Source: a bacterium (lineage in GTDB: Bacteria; Actinomycetota; Acidimicrobiia; Acidimicrobiales; CATQHL01). Taken from it: DNA of 33,363 nt. The notes beneath the pieces are model-generated. The model saw only the letters and a program-made list of their open reading frames with translations, searched no databases and was not told where the DNA came from. The stretch spans positions 1 to 33,363 of the forward strand of contig JAPOVS010000083.1 of assembly GCA_026708055.1 (NCBI GenBank), read 5' to 3'. The translations under genes were made by a program, and so were the position numbers. This document shows, in pieces, positions 23,849 to 31,382 of the stretch. The number at the start of each line of letters is the position of its first letter. Position 1 is the first letter of the stretch.

Positions 23849-24504
23849 TCGTCGTTCAGACCCGTGAAGCGCAGCGCCACCCGGGTCTTGTAGCGACCGT
23901 TCAGCTGCAACAGTACGGCGGCGAACGCCTCGATCGGCGCCGCGTTGGACAGCTCGCCCGCATCCAGCGGGCGGAGGTCCGGGATCTGGGAGACGACGGC
24001 GGCGGTGGCGTCGGTGGCGTCGGGATGGTCCGAGCAGATCAGCACGTCGGAATCCACGTAGTGGTCGATCTCGCTGAGCTCCTTGGCGGGCACGTGGTGC
24101 AGCGCGGCCGCCACCTTGGCCCTCGGAATCGCCGCCTGGATGCTGGCCGCAACCGATCCCCGCGGCGGCACGAGCGGCTGGAACTCGTGCGCCACCCTCG
24201 CCAGGGCGTTGCACATCGAGACCACGACCTTGCCGTCGAGGTGGTCCTCCACGGACTGCACGGTGGCCGCGGCGGCGTCCCAGGGCGTCGCCAGCACGAT
24301 CAGGTCGCAGCCGGCGGCCGTCTCGTTGTCGCCCGAGCCGATCGGCAGCTCCCTGTCGGGCCAGACGGCCACGAGCTTGTCGCGGGCCTCCATGGCGCGG
24401 TACTTCGAGCGTGACCCCAGGACCACCTCGAACCCGACACTCGCCAGCCGGACGGCAAGACCCTTGCCGGCCGGACCCGTTCCGCCCAGAACACCGATGC
24501 GCAT
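23845..24504 (-). CDS. npdG: F420-dependent NADP reductase
   Basis: Transfers hydride between reduced coenzyme F420 and NADP. It has 219 residues, with the NADP-binding G-V-L-G-G-T-G-P-A-G-K-G (4-15), V-V-L-G-S-R-S (ribose/2'-phosphate binding), D-L-I-V-L-A-T-P-W-D, and A-L-H-H-V-P-A in the catalytic region, all typical of Fno/NpdG. A TACCCT hexamer lies 7 nt upstream of the ATG, so the message is probably leaderless. It heads the minus-strand operon and is coupled to mshC, linking two actinobacterial redox cofactors. Confidence 0.9.
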   Translation of the reverse strand: MRIGVLGGTGPAGKGLAVRLASVGFEVVLGSRSKYRAMEARDKLVAVWPDRELPIGSGDNETAAGCDLIVLATPWDAAAATVQSVEDHLDGKVVVSMCNALARVAHEFQPLVPPRGSVAASIQAAIPRAKVAAALHHVPAKELSEIDHYVDSDVLICSDHPDATDATAAVVSQIPDLRPLDAGELSNAAPIEAFAAVLLQLNGRYKTRVALRFTGLNDE

Positions 24505-24510
24505 GGGGCC

Positions 24511-24517
24511 TAGGGTA
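24511..24517. promoter_or_regulatory. Symmetric -10 element serving npdG and the InhA-like gene
   Basis: The 7 bp TAGGGTA read TAGGGT on the plus strand and TACCCT on the minus strand; both fit TANNNT. On the minus side 7 nt separate it from the npdG ATG. On the plus side 9-12 nt separate it from the GTG/ATG of the reductase gene. The gap between the two start codons is only 24 bp, so one element may drive both directions. Confidence 0.55.
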
Positions 24518-24528
24518 CCTTGAGGGTG

Positions 24529-25296
24529 ATGGGCCTCTTGTCTCAGAAGCGATTGCTCGTCACCGGCGTGCTGACCGACGCCTCGCTGGCTTTCTCCGTG
24601 GCCCAACTGGCAAGCGCCGAGGGGGCGGAGCTGATCCTGACCGGCGCCGGGCGTGGCCTGCGGCTCACCGAGCGCACCGCCCGCAAGCTGGAACCGACCC
24701 CCGAGGTGCTGGAACTCGACGTCACGCAGCCCACCCACGTCACCGCCGTGCGGGAGGCTCTGGCCGAACGCTGGGGCGGCGTGGACGGCGCCCTGCACGC
24801 CATCGGCTTCGCCCCGCCGGTGTGCCTGGGTGGCGATTTCATGGCGGCCGGCTGGGAGGACGTGTCGGTGTCCCTGGAGGTCTCGGCGTACTCGCTGAAG
24901 GCGCTGGCCGACGTCGTCGCGCCGCTGATGCCCTCCGGCGGGTCGCTGGTGGCATTGGACTTCGACGCCACGGTTGCCTGGCCCGTCTACGACTGGATGG
25001 GCGTCTCCAAGGCGGCCCTGGAGTCGGTGGCCCGCTACCTGGCCCGCGACCTGGGGCCGCGCGGCATTCGAGTCAACCTGGTGGCCGCAGGTCCGGTGCG
25101 CACGATGGCGGCCCGCTCGATTCCCGGCTTCGAGGCGTTCGAGGAGGCCTGGACCGAACGCGCCCCCCTGGGCTGGGACGTCAACGACGCCGACCCCGTT
25201 GCCCGGGCGTGCGTGCTGCTGCTGTCGGACTGGCTGGGCGCCACCACCGGGGAGATCCTGCACGTGGACGGCGGCTACCACGCCATCGGGGCCTGA
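24529..25296 (+). CDS. inhA: Enoyl-[acyl-carrier-protein] reductase, InhA-like
   Basis: Reduces trans-2-enoyl-ACP with NADH in type II fatty acid elongation. It has 255 residues starting M-G-L-L, as InhA does. It shows K-R-L-L-V-T-G-V, L-E-L-D-V-T-Q (InhA D64-V65 region), D-F-D-A-T-V-A-W-P-V-Y-D-W-M-G-V-S-K with the catalytic Y154-x6-K161, N-L-V-A-A-G-P-V-R-T, and C-terminal D-G-G-Y-H. The position matching Ser94 of M. tuberculosis InhA is Ala91 (A-L-H-A-I-G-F). TTG 24520 and GTG 24526 are alternative starts in frame. It is divergent from npdG. Confidence 0.9.
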   Translation: MGLLSQKRLLVTGVLTDASLAFSVAQLASAEGAELILTGAGRGLRLTERTARKLEPTPEVLELDVTQPTHVTAVREALAERWGGVDGALHAIGFAPPVCLGGDFMAAGWEDVSVSLEVSAYSLKALADVVAPLMPSGGSLVALDFDATVAWPVYDWMGVSKAALESVARYLARDLGPRGIRVNLVAAGPVRTMAARSIPGFEAFEEAWTERAPLGWDVNDADPVARACVLLLSDWLGATTGEILHVDGGYHAIGA

Positions 25297-25494
25297 GCCG
25301 AGTAGCCGGTTGGGGCAGCGCCCGGCGGGGCCACCGGCGCCCGTCGGCGGCTCGTCCGGCGAAATCGATCCGGCGCCGGCCCCCGGCGTCCCCGCCTCGG
25401 TGGGTTTGTTTCGGGAGGATTGCCGCCGGTTGTTGCCGGGACTTAGTGTTGCCGGTCGTAGCCAGCACCGGAATCCGGCCCGGAAGGAGGCGTC

Positions 25495-26376
25495 ATGCAG
25501 CGACCGATCGAGGTGATGGGCGAGGGCCTGGGCCACCCCGAGGGACCGGACATGCTGCCCGACGGGCGTGTGGTTTTCGTCGAGACCTACACCAGCGACG
25601 TGAAGGTCTGGGAGGAGGGCAAGGGGATCTCCGTCTACGGCTATTGCGGCGGCGGCACCAACGCCTGCATCGTCGGCAGCGACGGGGACGTCTACGTCAC
25701 CCAGAACGGCGGCACGGTCGGGGCGTGGAAGGCGCGCGACCAGGTGACGCCGTCGATCCAGCGGATCCGCCCCGACGGCACCGTCAGCTACGTGGCGACC
25801 GAGATCGAGGGTGCGGCGCTGAACGCCCCCAACGACCTGGCCTTCGGGCCGAACGGTTCGCTGTACTTCACGGACTCCGGCGAGTGGGACCAGGTCAACA
25901 AGCCCGACCCGAGCCGCATCTTCGAGCTGTTCCCCGACGGCACGGGGCGAGTGCTGCAGGAGCTGGAGCCCGTCTACACCAACGGCTGCGCGGTGGACCC
26001 TGACGGCAGCGTCGTCTGGGTGGAGTCGTACACGCTCGAGGTCCGCCGCCGGCGCCCCGACGGCGCCATCGAGCACATCTGCACGCTCCCCGACGGTCAC
26101 GTTCCCGACGGCTTCAAACTCGACGCCGAGGGCAACTACTGGATCACGGGGTTCATGTCCGGCGTCATCGACGTCATCGCCCCCGACGGCACCTACCTGG
26201 ACTATCTGGAGTGCCCCTACGTGCCACTGAACTGCTGCTTCGACGGCACCGACATGTGGGTCACCGACTTCGGCGAGATCACCGAGGTGACCGCCGAGGC
26301 GCCCATGGTGGGGCGCCTGCTGCGGGTGCGGCTCGGCGTGCAGGGCATGGAACCCTTCCGAGGCGCCATCGCCTGA
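25495..26376 (+). CDS. SMP-30/gluconolactonase-family beta-propeller protein
   Basis: A 293-residue six-bladed propeller of the SMP-30/gluconolactonase/LRE group, usually lactonases or related hydrolases with one divalent metal. G-H-P-E-G-P-D (metal Glu near the N-terminus), L-N-A-P-N-D-L-A-F-G (metal Asn), Y-T-N-G-C-A-V-D-P-D-G and V-P-D-G-F-K-L-D-A fit that pattern. There is no signal peptide, so it is cytosolic. AAGGAGG lies 4 nt before the ATG. The ~200 bp upstream contain no other gene. The substrate is unknown. Confidence 0.88.
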   Translation: MQRPIEVMGEGLGHPEGPDMLPDGRVVFVETYTSDVKVWEEGKGISVYGYCGGGTNACIVGSDGDVYVTQNGGTVGAWKARDQVTPSIQRIRPDGTVSYVATEIEGAALNAPNDLAFGPNGSLYFTDSGEWDQVNKPDPSRIFELFPDGTGRVLQELEPVYTNGCAVDPDGSVVWVESYTLEVRRRRPDGAIEHICTLPDGHVPDGFKLDAEGNYWITGFMSGVIDVIAPDGTYLDYLECPYVPLNCCFDGTDMWVTDFGEITEVTAEAPMVGRLLRVRLGVQGMEPFRGAIA

Positions 26377-26417
26377 GCGTCACCGGCGGTCAGGCGGTCG
26401 GTGGAATTGACGAGGCC

Positions 26418-26585
26418 ATGGCCCAGCGACTCGACCGGGACACGAGACTCGCCGTGCTCGGCCGGCTCGTGGAGGAATACGAAGCCGAGCACGGCTTCAT
26501 CACCGGCGACGAGATCGCGGAGCAGGCCCAGGAGGACCGCGACGCAGCGGGGTCGCTTCGGGGCGCCGCGCTCCGCGCCGGATGA
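26418..26585 (+). CDS. VapB-like antitoxin (short)
   Basis: A 55-residue protein with L-V-E-E-Y-E-A-E-H-G-F-I-T-G-D-E-I-A-E-Q-A, a helix pattern common at the C-terminus of actinobacterial VapB antitoxins. There is no visible N-terminal ribbon-helix-helix or AbrB DNA-binding domain; the first residues are M-A-Q-R-L-D-R-D-T-R-L. The toxin ATG overlaps its stop as ATGA, typical of toxin-antitoxin operons. It is therefore probably the toxin-binding antitoxin, perhaps without autoregulation by itself. Confidence 0.75.
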   Translation: MAQRLDRDTRLAVLGRLVEEYEAEHGFITGDEIAEQAQEDRDAAGSLRGAALRAG

Positions 26586-26962
26586 CTGTGATCCTCGACT
26601 CGGGCGCGCTCATCGCGCTCGAGGGCGACGACCGCAGTATGTGGCGGCGCCTCAAGGGTGCCCTCCAGAGCGAGAGCCCACCGAGGACGCACGGGGGTGT
26701 CGTCGCCCAGGTGTGGCGCGGCGGAACCGGCCGCCAGGCGCGTCTCGCCGCGGCGCTGCAGGCCATCGAGGTGACGGCCCTCGACGCCACTGTGGGACGG
26801 CGCGCCGGAGTCCTGCTCGCCCGCTCCGGCCTCACCGACGCGATCGACGCGGCACTGATTGCCCTCGCCGATCACGGCGACCGGATCATCACCTCGGATC
26901 CCGGCGACCTCGCCGTCGTCGCCGCCTGCACCGATCGGCGCATCGACGTCGTTCTCGTCTGA
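26582..26962 (+). CDS. PIN-domain toxin, VapC-like ribonuclease
   Basis: A 126-residue PIN domain. V-I-L-D-S-G-A-L-I-A-L supplies the first acidic residue (D6), V-V-A-Q-V-W-R-G follows where many VapC have an acidic residue (Gln here, as in a common actinobacterial subgroup), and T-D-A-I-D-A-A-L-I-A-L and I-T-S-D-P-G-D-L supply the rest of the metal site. VapC toxins cut tRNA or rRNA when free of antitoxin. The 4-bp overlap with the antitoxin gene supports the pairing. The RNA target is unknown. Confidence 0.85.
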   Translation: MTVILDSGALIALEGDDRSMWRRLKGALQSESPPRTHGGVVAQVWRGGTGRQARLAAALQAIEVTALDATVGRRAGVLLARSGLTDAIDAALIALADHGDRIITSDPGDLAVVAACTDRRIDVVLV

Positions 26963-27211
26963 GACCGCCGGCGGCGAGGAGTCAGACATCCAAGCAGCAC
27001 GCTCGCCCGCCGCCGGCTAAGCAGACTGCCGCACGAGGCCGCCCGCAACGAACACGACGTGAGCAACAGCCGGCCGGTCAGCCCAACTCGCCCGGATCAG
27101 CCGGAGGCGTCGGACACGAATGCGGCGACCGCTGCCCGGTACGGTCCGAGAACAGATCCGGGGGTCTCTGTGGCCGCAGGGGCGCCCTCAGGCACAGTAG
27201 GGAGCATCGCG

Positions 27212-29698
27212 ATGCGCACATTGGTGGTCACCGTTGTCGCGTTTGTCGTACTCCTGGCTGCTTGTTCGAGAGCCGGAGAGGACGTGTCGCTACCGACTGC
27301 GACGGACGTCTCCGCGACGCCCATGGCAACCGGCGCCACCGCGATCGCCACCACAGAGGGGCTGAGCGTGCCGGGGTTCGGCGTCGAGAACGAGAGTCCC
27401 GCTCATGGCAACGACCGGGCGAGCGCGACACCGCTGGCTGCGCCGGGGAGTGTCTCTGGGGCGGCGAGTAGTGGGGATCCGGATTGGTTCGTGTTCGACG
27501 CGGTGACCGATGGCACGTATGCGATCGACGTGACGCCGGAATCCGACGGCGAATTCACGGTTGCGGTGTTCGACGAGGAGGGGCAAGTCCCCGGCTTTCC
27601 TGTGGTGCAGGTCGGTGAGTTGGACGTTGATGTGGTTTGGGTGGCGCCGACGCCGGGGCGGTACTGGCTCCGTGTCTCGGGGAAGTGGGCGGTGCGTTTC
27701 GCCTACAAGCTGAGGATGAGATTCTTTGAGACACCGCCGGATGATCACGGCGACTCGGCGGCGGAAGCGACGGCTGTCGTGCTTGACCCCGGCGCCACGC
27801 CCGCATGGGTTGGAACCTTCGAGCGCAACGCCAACAGCCATCTCGACTGGTTGGGCGAGGTGCAGGGCGCCGTGACTCTTTGGTTGGGGGATCTCCTGGA
27901 CGAGGACTGGTTCAGTCTGGAGCTGGAGGAGGGGCGCAGGTACCGCATCGTCCCTGTCAGGGGCGATCCGACGCGCCAACCCGTATGGCGGTTGACTGCC
28001 TTCCCGCCCCTCGTCATGACCGTGCACCGCGACGGCGACGCGACCGCGCTCCACCACGATCGGTGGGGCTTCCCGATCGAATTCGTGCCGCCGGTGACCG
28101 GCACCTACCAACTGTCTGTCGCCTCCGCCGGCGTTGTGTCGTCGCTGCTGCCGGCCCCGCACGCGATTGTTGTTTCCCTCTTCGATCCCGATACTGCGCC
28201 CTATCTGCGCGACGACACCGTCGCGGTGCGCCCCGGCGCCCCGACGGTGGGCACCTTCGACCGGCGCGGAGACCTCCACTGGTTCGCGTTGGACGCCGTC
28301 GAGGGCCAAACCTGGATCGTGCAGTTCGGTGAACGCCTCGACGGGTGCATCGAGGTCTACGGCCCAGCCAGCGGGGATCCGTTGCTCGACGAGTGCGACC
28401 GGGACTACGTGGACTACTACCGGGACTACCACGTCTGGACTGCGCCCACCGACGGCACCTACGGCATCAGACTCTTCCCAGACAGTGACCGGTTCCAGAC
28501 AGGCAGCGCCCGCTACTGGTTCACAATGACGCCGGCCGCGCCCGACGACCACGCAAACCACGCCGCCGGCGCCACGCCGGTTGTCGCCGGCGAGAGCCCG
28601 ACGGGGACCATCGACTATGTCGGCGACACCGACATGTTCCGGCTCCCGACCCACCAGGGCGAGGTATGGACCATCCCGCTTGTGCAGTTTGCTGGCGCCG
28701 GCACCACCGTCGACGCATGGTTCGTCAGCGCTGGCGGCCAAGAAGACGGCCCACACCCCCTGCCGCACTGCTACTGGGCCTGGCCGACCTGCGCCCTATC
28801 GGCACCCCGAGATGGCGCATGGATCATCGCCTTCGAAGGCACCGAACCCGGCGCCCGGTTCGAACTGATTCCCGAACGGCTGAACGTCCCGGACGACTAC
28901 GGAAACGACCGAGCGCACGCGCCCAAGCTGGCAACCCCGATACTCCCCGGCGCGGCGTGCCGGAGCGAACCGTCGATGGATGACTGCTCGGACACGACGA
29001 CGGTGGAAGGGACGATCGACTACCGCATCGACGGCGACTACTTCCGGATATCCCTCCCGGAGGTCAACAAGTACGAACTCCGCCTGCACAGCGACCGCGG
29101 CCATGCGATCTTCACGGTGTTGGAAAGGTGGTACTGCGCGTCGTGGGACGAGGCGTGGGGACAGACCCACGACCTGTGGACCCCCGAGATCGCCGGCGAC
29201 TACTGGATCAGAGTGGGCGTCAACAGGGACGAACTCGTCAGGCCCGACTATTATTTCGCGCCCGAGGACTACACCCTCCATATCACCGCACGCCCCGACG
29301 ACTTCCCCGACCTCCCCACACCCGAGGAGACAATCGAGGACACAGCGACCGAACTCGAACCCAATACGGTCCACCGCGTCCCCCGCGGCCAAAGCAGCGG
29401 CGAGGACGCCTACCGGGTCACCCTCGACCACCCCCACTACATCATCGAAATAGACGGAGCAGGGTTCCGGATTCTCGGCACGCGGGGGTCATCGGTCCAG
29501 GAAGGGTCTCGCTACCTCAGGAAGCCGTGGCCGCCCCAAGTGGACCTACGGTTCACGGTCACAGGCCCCGAAGCCGCGCCCTACAGCGTCGTCGTCCGCG
29601 AACGCAAACCCACAGACGACCAACTCGACTGGGCGGGGCCGCCCCACGTACACCCTGGCGACGACCCACCCGAGTACTGCTACCCACACGACCACTAG
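27212..29698 (+). CDS. Large secreted lipoprotein with repeated PPC-like domains
   Basis: An 828-residue protein. I choose the ATG at 27212 because GGGAG lies 7 nt upstream and the protein then opens with a lipoprotein signal peptide (M-R-T-L-V-V-T..., lipobox L-A-A-C, Cys18). After a T/A-rich linker (20-60) come about five or six ~110-120-residue beta units resembling bacterial pre-peptidase C-terminal (PPC) domains: openings such as D-D-H-G-D-S-A-A-E-A-T, D-D-H-A-N-H-A-A-G-A-T, D-D-Y-G-N-D-R-A-H-A, then G-T-x-D-x-x-G-D-x-D-x-F and a closing G-x-Y-x-x-x-V. No protease or other catalytic domain is visible. A surface binding role is inference. Confidence 0.8.
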   Translation: MRTLVVTVVAFVVLLAACSRAGEDVSLPTATDVSATPMATGATAIATTEGLSVPGFGVENESPAHGNDRASATPLAAPGSVSGAASSGDPDWFVFDAVTDGTYAIDVTPESDGEFTVAVFDEEGQVPGFPVVQVGELDVDVVWVAPTPGRYWLRVSGKWAVRFAYKLRMRFFETPPDDHGDSAAEATAVVLDPGATPAWVGTFERNANSHLDWLGEVQGAVTLWLGDLLDEDWFSLELEEGRRYRIVPVRGDPTRQPVWRLTAFPPLVMTVHRDGDATALHHDRWGFPIEFVPPVTGTYQLSVASAGVVSSLLPAPHAIVVSLFDPDTAPYLRDDTVAVRPGAPTVGTFDRRGDLHWFALDAVEGQTWIVQFGERLDGCIEVYGPASGDPLLDECDRDYVDYYRDYHVWTAPTDGTYGIRLFPDSDRFQTGSARYWFTMTPAAPDDHANHAAGATPVVAGESPTGTIDYVGDTDMFRLPTHQGEVWTIPLVQFAGAGTTVDAWFVSAGGQEDGPHPLPHCYWAWPTCALSAPRDGAWIIAFEGTEPGARFELIPERLNVPDDYGNDRAHAPKLATPILPGAACRSEPSMDDCSDTTTVEGTIDYRIDGDYFRISLPEVNKYELRLHSDRGHAIFTVLERWYCASWDEAWGQTHDLWTPEIAGDYWIRVGVNRDELVRPDYYFAPEDYTLHITARPDDFPDLPTPEETIEDTATELEPNTVHRVPRGQSSGEDAYRVTLDHPHYIIEIDGAGFRILGTRGSSVQEGSRYLRKPWPPQVDLRFTVTGPEAAPYSVVVRERKPTDDQLDWAGPPHVHPGDDPPEYCYPHDH

Positions 29699-29938
29699 AC
29701 CGAACCTCCCCGGGCACCGGTCGGCCCTGCGTGAACCCGGGAGGCTCGACCCACGCAATGACGGCTCTTCGGACACTGCGGGAAGCATCCCCTTACGAGT
29801 CATCCCCCGAGCCCAAGCCGTAGCGGCCGGCACCGCTCGCGGACGCCCAGAATCCGTCGCCTACAAGGCACATCGCCGCGCCGCACCGACGACACCACCT
29901 GTCAAACCGCGCAGGCCCATCGTGCTTGGCCCACTCCG
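29699..29938. other. Intergenic region between two convergent lipoprotein genes
   Basis: I see no supported gene in these 240 bases and no clear terminator with a U-tract. Open frames here resemble extensions of the neighbours in other frames. Confidence 0.4.
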
Positions 29939-30847
29939 CTAGGGCAGCCAACGTATGCCTTCGGGCAGATTCGTGATCCAACTCCAGCACGGGATGGTCC
30001 CGTTGGTCCGTAGACCGCACGAATGGCTATAGCCGACATCGACAGCGGTGAAGTCGCCCACCGGCGCGTCCGACTGACCCTCGAAGCGCGCGCCCCAGCA
30101 GACGACCGTGCCACCGGCGCGAAGGCCGCACGAATTCTCAAGTCCAGCGGTGACTGCAGCGAATTCGTCCACAGGCGGATCCCACCCACCATAGGAGTCG
30201 AGCCCCCAGCAGTCGATCGTGCCCTCGGCGCGTACGCCGCACGAATACTGATTGCCGGCGCTGACAGCGGCGAAGGCGCCCACCGGCGCGTCCAACTGGC
30301 CGGAGTCATCGTTGCCCCAGCAGACGACGGTGCCCTCGATGCGCAAGCCACACGAATGGCCGGAGCCGGCGCTGACAGCGGCGAACTCGCCCGCCGGCAC
30401 GTTCGACTGGCCGGAGTCATCGTTGCCCCAGCAGACGACGGTCCCCTCGATGCGCAAGCCACACGAATGGCCGGAGCCGGCGCTGACAGCGGCGAAGGCG
30501 CCCACGGGCGCGTCCAACTGGCCGTCGAGGTTGTTACCGCCCCAGCAGACAATGGTCCCTTCCGCGCGCAAACCACACGAATGCCCATACCCGGCGCTCA
30601 CAGCTGTGTAGCCGCCGTCAGATGTGACCAGCGGCCCTGGATCTAGTGGCGGTGATGGTTCTTGCAGTCGTGCGGTGGTCTGAGCCACCGGAGGCACCGA
30701 CCCCGGCGGCCCCTCGGGGACCACGACCGGCGGAGGCCCAGTATCGGGGATCGCAGTGTTGGTTGAACCTGTGGCGCTGCACGCCGATGCCACCAACACC
30801 AAGCCGACGGACACCGCGAACCGCCTCGACCGACCCGCACCCAACAT
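29939..30847 (-). CDS. Lipoprotein with RCC1-type repeats
   Basis: A 302-residue protein. I choose the ATG at 30847, with AGGGGG 6 nt upstream; a TTG at 30874 is less likely. The signal peptide R-R-F-A-V-S-V-G-L-V-L-V-A-S-A-C ends in a lipobox-like Cys. A proline-rich linker (to ~75) precedes six or so repeats of 37-38 residues of the form A-V-S-A-G-x-G-H-S-C-G-L-R-x-E-G-T-x-x-C-W-G, the RCC1/BLIP-II repeat. Each carries two cysteines (C-G-L and C-W-G). It probably forms a propeller on the cell surface. The partner is unknown. It converges with the PPC-like lipoprotein gene. Confidence 0.87.
   Translation of the reverse strand: MLGAGRSRRFAVSVGLVLVASACSATGSTNTAIPDTGPPPVVVPEGPPGSVPPVAQTTARLQEPSPPLDPGPLVTSDGGYTAVSAGYGHSCGLRAEGTIVCWGGNNLDGQLDAPVGAFAAVSAGSGHSCGLRIEGTVVCWGNDDSGQSNVPAGEFAAVSAGSGHSCGLRIEGTVVCWGNDDSGQLDAPVGAFAAVSAGNQYSCGVRAEGTIDCWGLDSYGGWDPPVDEFAAVTAGLENSCGLRAGGTVVCWGARFEGQSDAPVGDFTAVDVGYSHSCGLRTNGTIPCWSWITNLPEGIRWLP
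30296..30496. repeat. Near-identical tandem DNA repeats inside the RCC1 gene
   Basis: Two ~90-bp segments (30296-30385 and 30407-30496) differ at one base by my count and are spaced by the 111-bp (37-codon) repeat unit. Such identity between repeats suggests recent unit duplication or gene conversion, so repeat number may vary between strains. Confidence 0.85.
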
Positions 30848-31087
30848 CGCCAACCCCCTGACCGTCCCCCTCAATCCTCAGCCGGGCCGTTGACTGACCA
30901 CCGGAGTTGACCGCCAGGGCCGAGTCCCCGATCGCAGTCCGAAGCTACCCACGCTCGTCATGTCTCATCCGACGAGCAGGACCGCACGATAGTTCCCGTC
31001 ACCCCACTACACCGCCCCCGCGGGCCTGCTGAGCCCCGAGTCTCGCGCCGTCAGCTTGCGCGACACCGCGCGGACGTAGTGCGACGA
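30848..31087. other. Upstream region of the RCC1 gene, no gene seen
   Basis: These 240 bases contain no supported gene. They separate the RCC1 gene from the decayed Rieske fragment. I could not identify a convincing promoter beyond the Shine-Dalgarno of the RCC1 gene. Confidence 0.4.
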
Positions 31088-31089
31088 CG

Positions 31090-31335
31090 GGGCTCGAGCG
31101 TCTTGGCGTGGACCTGGAAGAGGTGGTAGCTCTCCATGGCGTTCACGATGGCGAGCTTCCAGTTGCAGTCCCACACCTCGGCCTCCCGGAAGTTGGACCA
31201 GTAGGGAGTGGGAACTCATGACCAGCAGTCTGACAGTGTGTCGCGACGAGGAAATGGGAACACGTCGACATGTTCGGGGCCGCGGTGCCAGCTCGCAATC
31301 TCCTGTCGCCGGCGATCGACCTGAGCGGCGGGCCC
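31090..31335 (-). pseudogene. Decayed fragment of a Rieske ring-hydroxylating oxygenase alpha subunit
   Basis: On the minus strand 31215 to 31090 reads P-Y-W-S-N-F-R-E-A-E-V-W-D-C-N-W-K-L, then A-I-V-N-A-M-E-S-Y-H-L-F-Q-V-H and A-K-T-L-E-P. The N-W-K...E-S-Y-H-x2-x-V-H pattern is the entry to the catalytic domain of Rieske oxygenase alpha subunits, including the His ligands of the mononuclear iron. The same frame continues upstream (E-I-A-S-W-H-R-G-P-E-H-V-D-V-F-P) but is broken by a TGA at 31216-31218 and a TAG above 31335. No Rieske cluster motif (C-x-H) is present. It is a relic, not a functional gene. Confidence 0.65.
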
Positions 31336-31382
31336 CTATCTCGCCGGTAGACAGGCTCGCCGCCGGCGTGCAACTCGTGCAC

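Noticed and set aside
27059-27211. Upstream GTG for the PPC-like lipoprotein
   Set aside because: It would bury the signal peptide 51 residues inside the protein; the ATG at 27212 has a good ribosome-binding site and begins the signal peptide.
30296-30496. Repeats considered as a CRISPR array or tandem satellite
   Set aside because: They are in-frame 111-bp units encoding RCC1 repeats, with no short repeat/spacer pattern and no cas genes.
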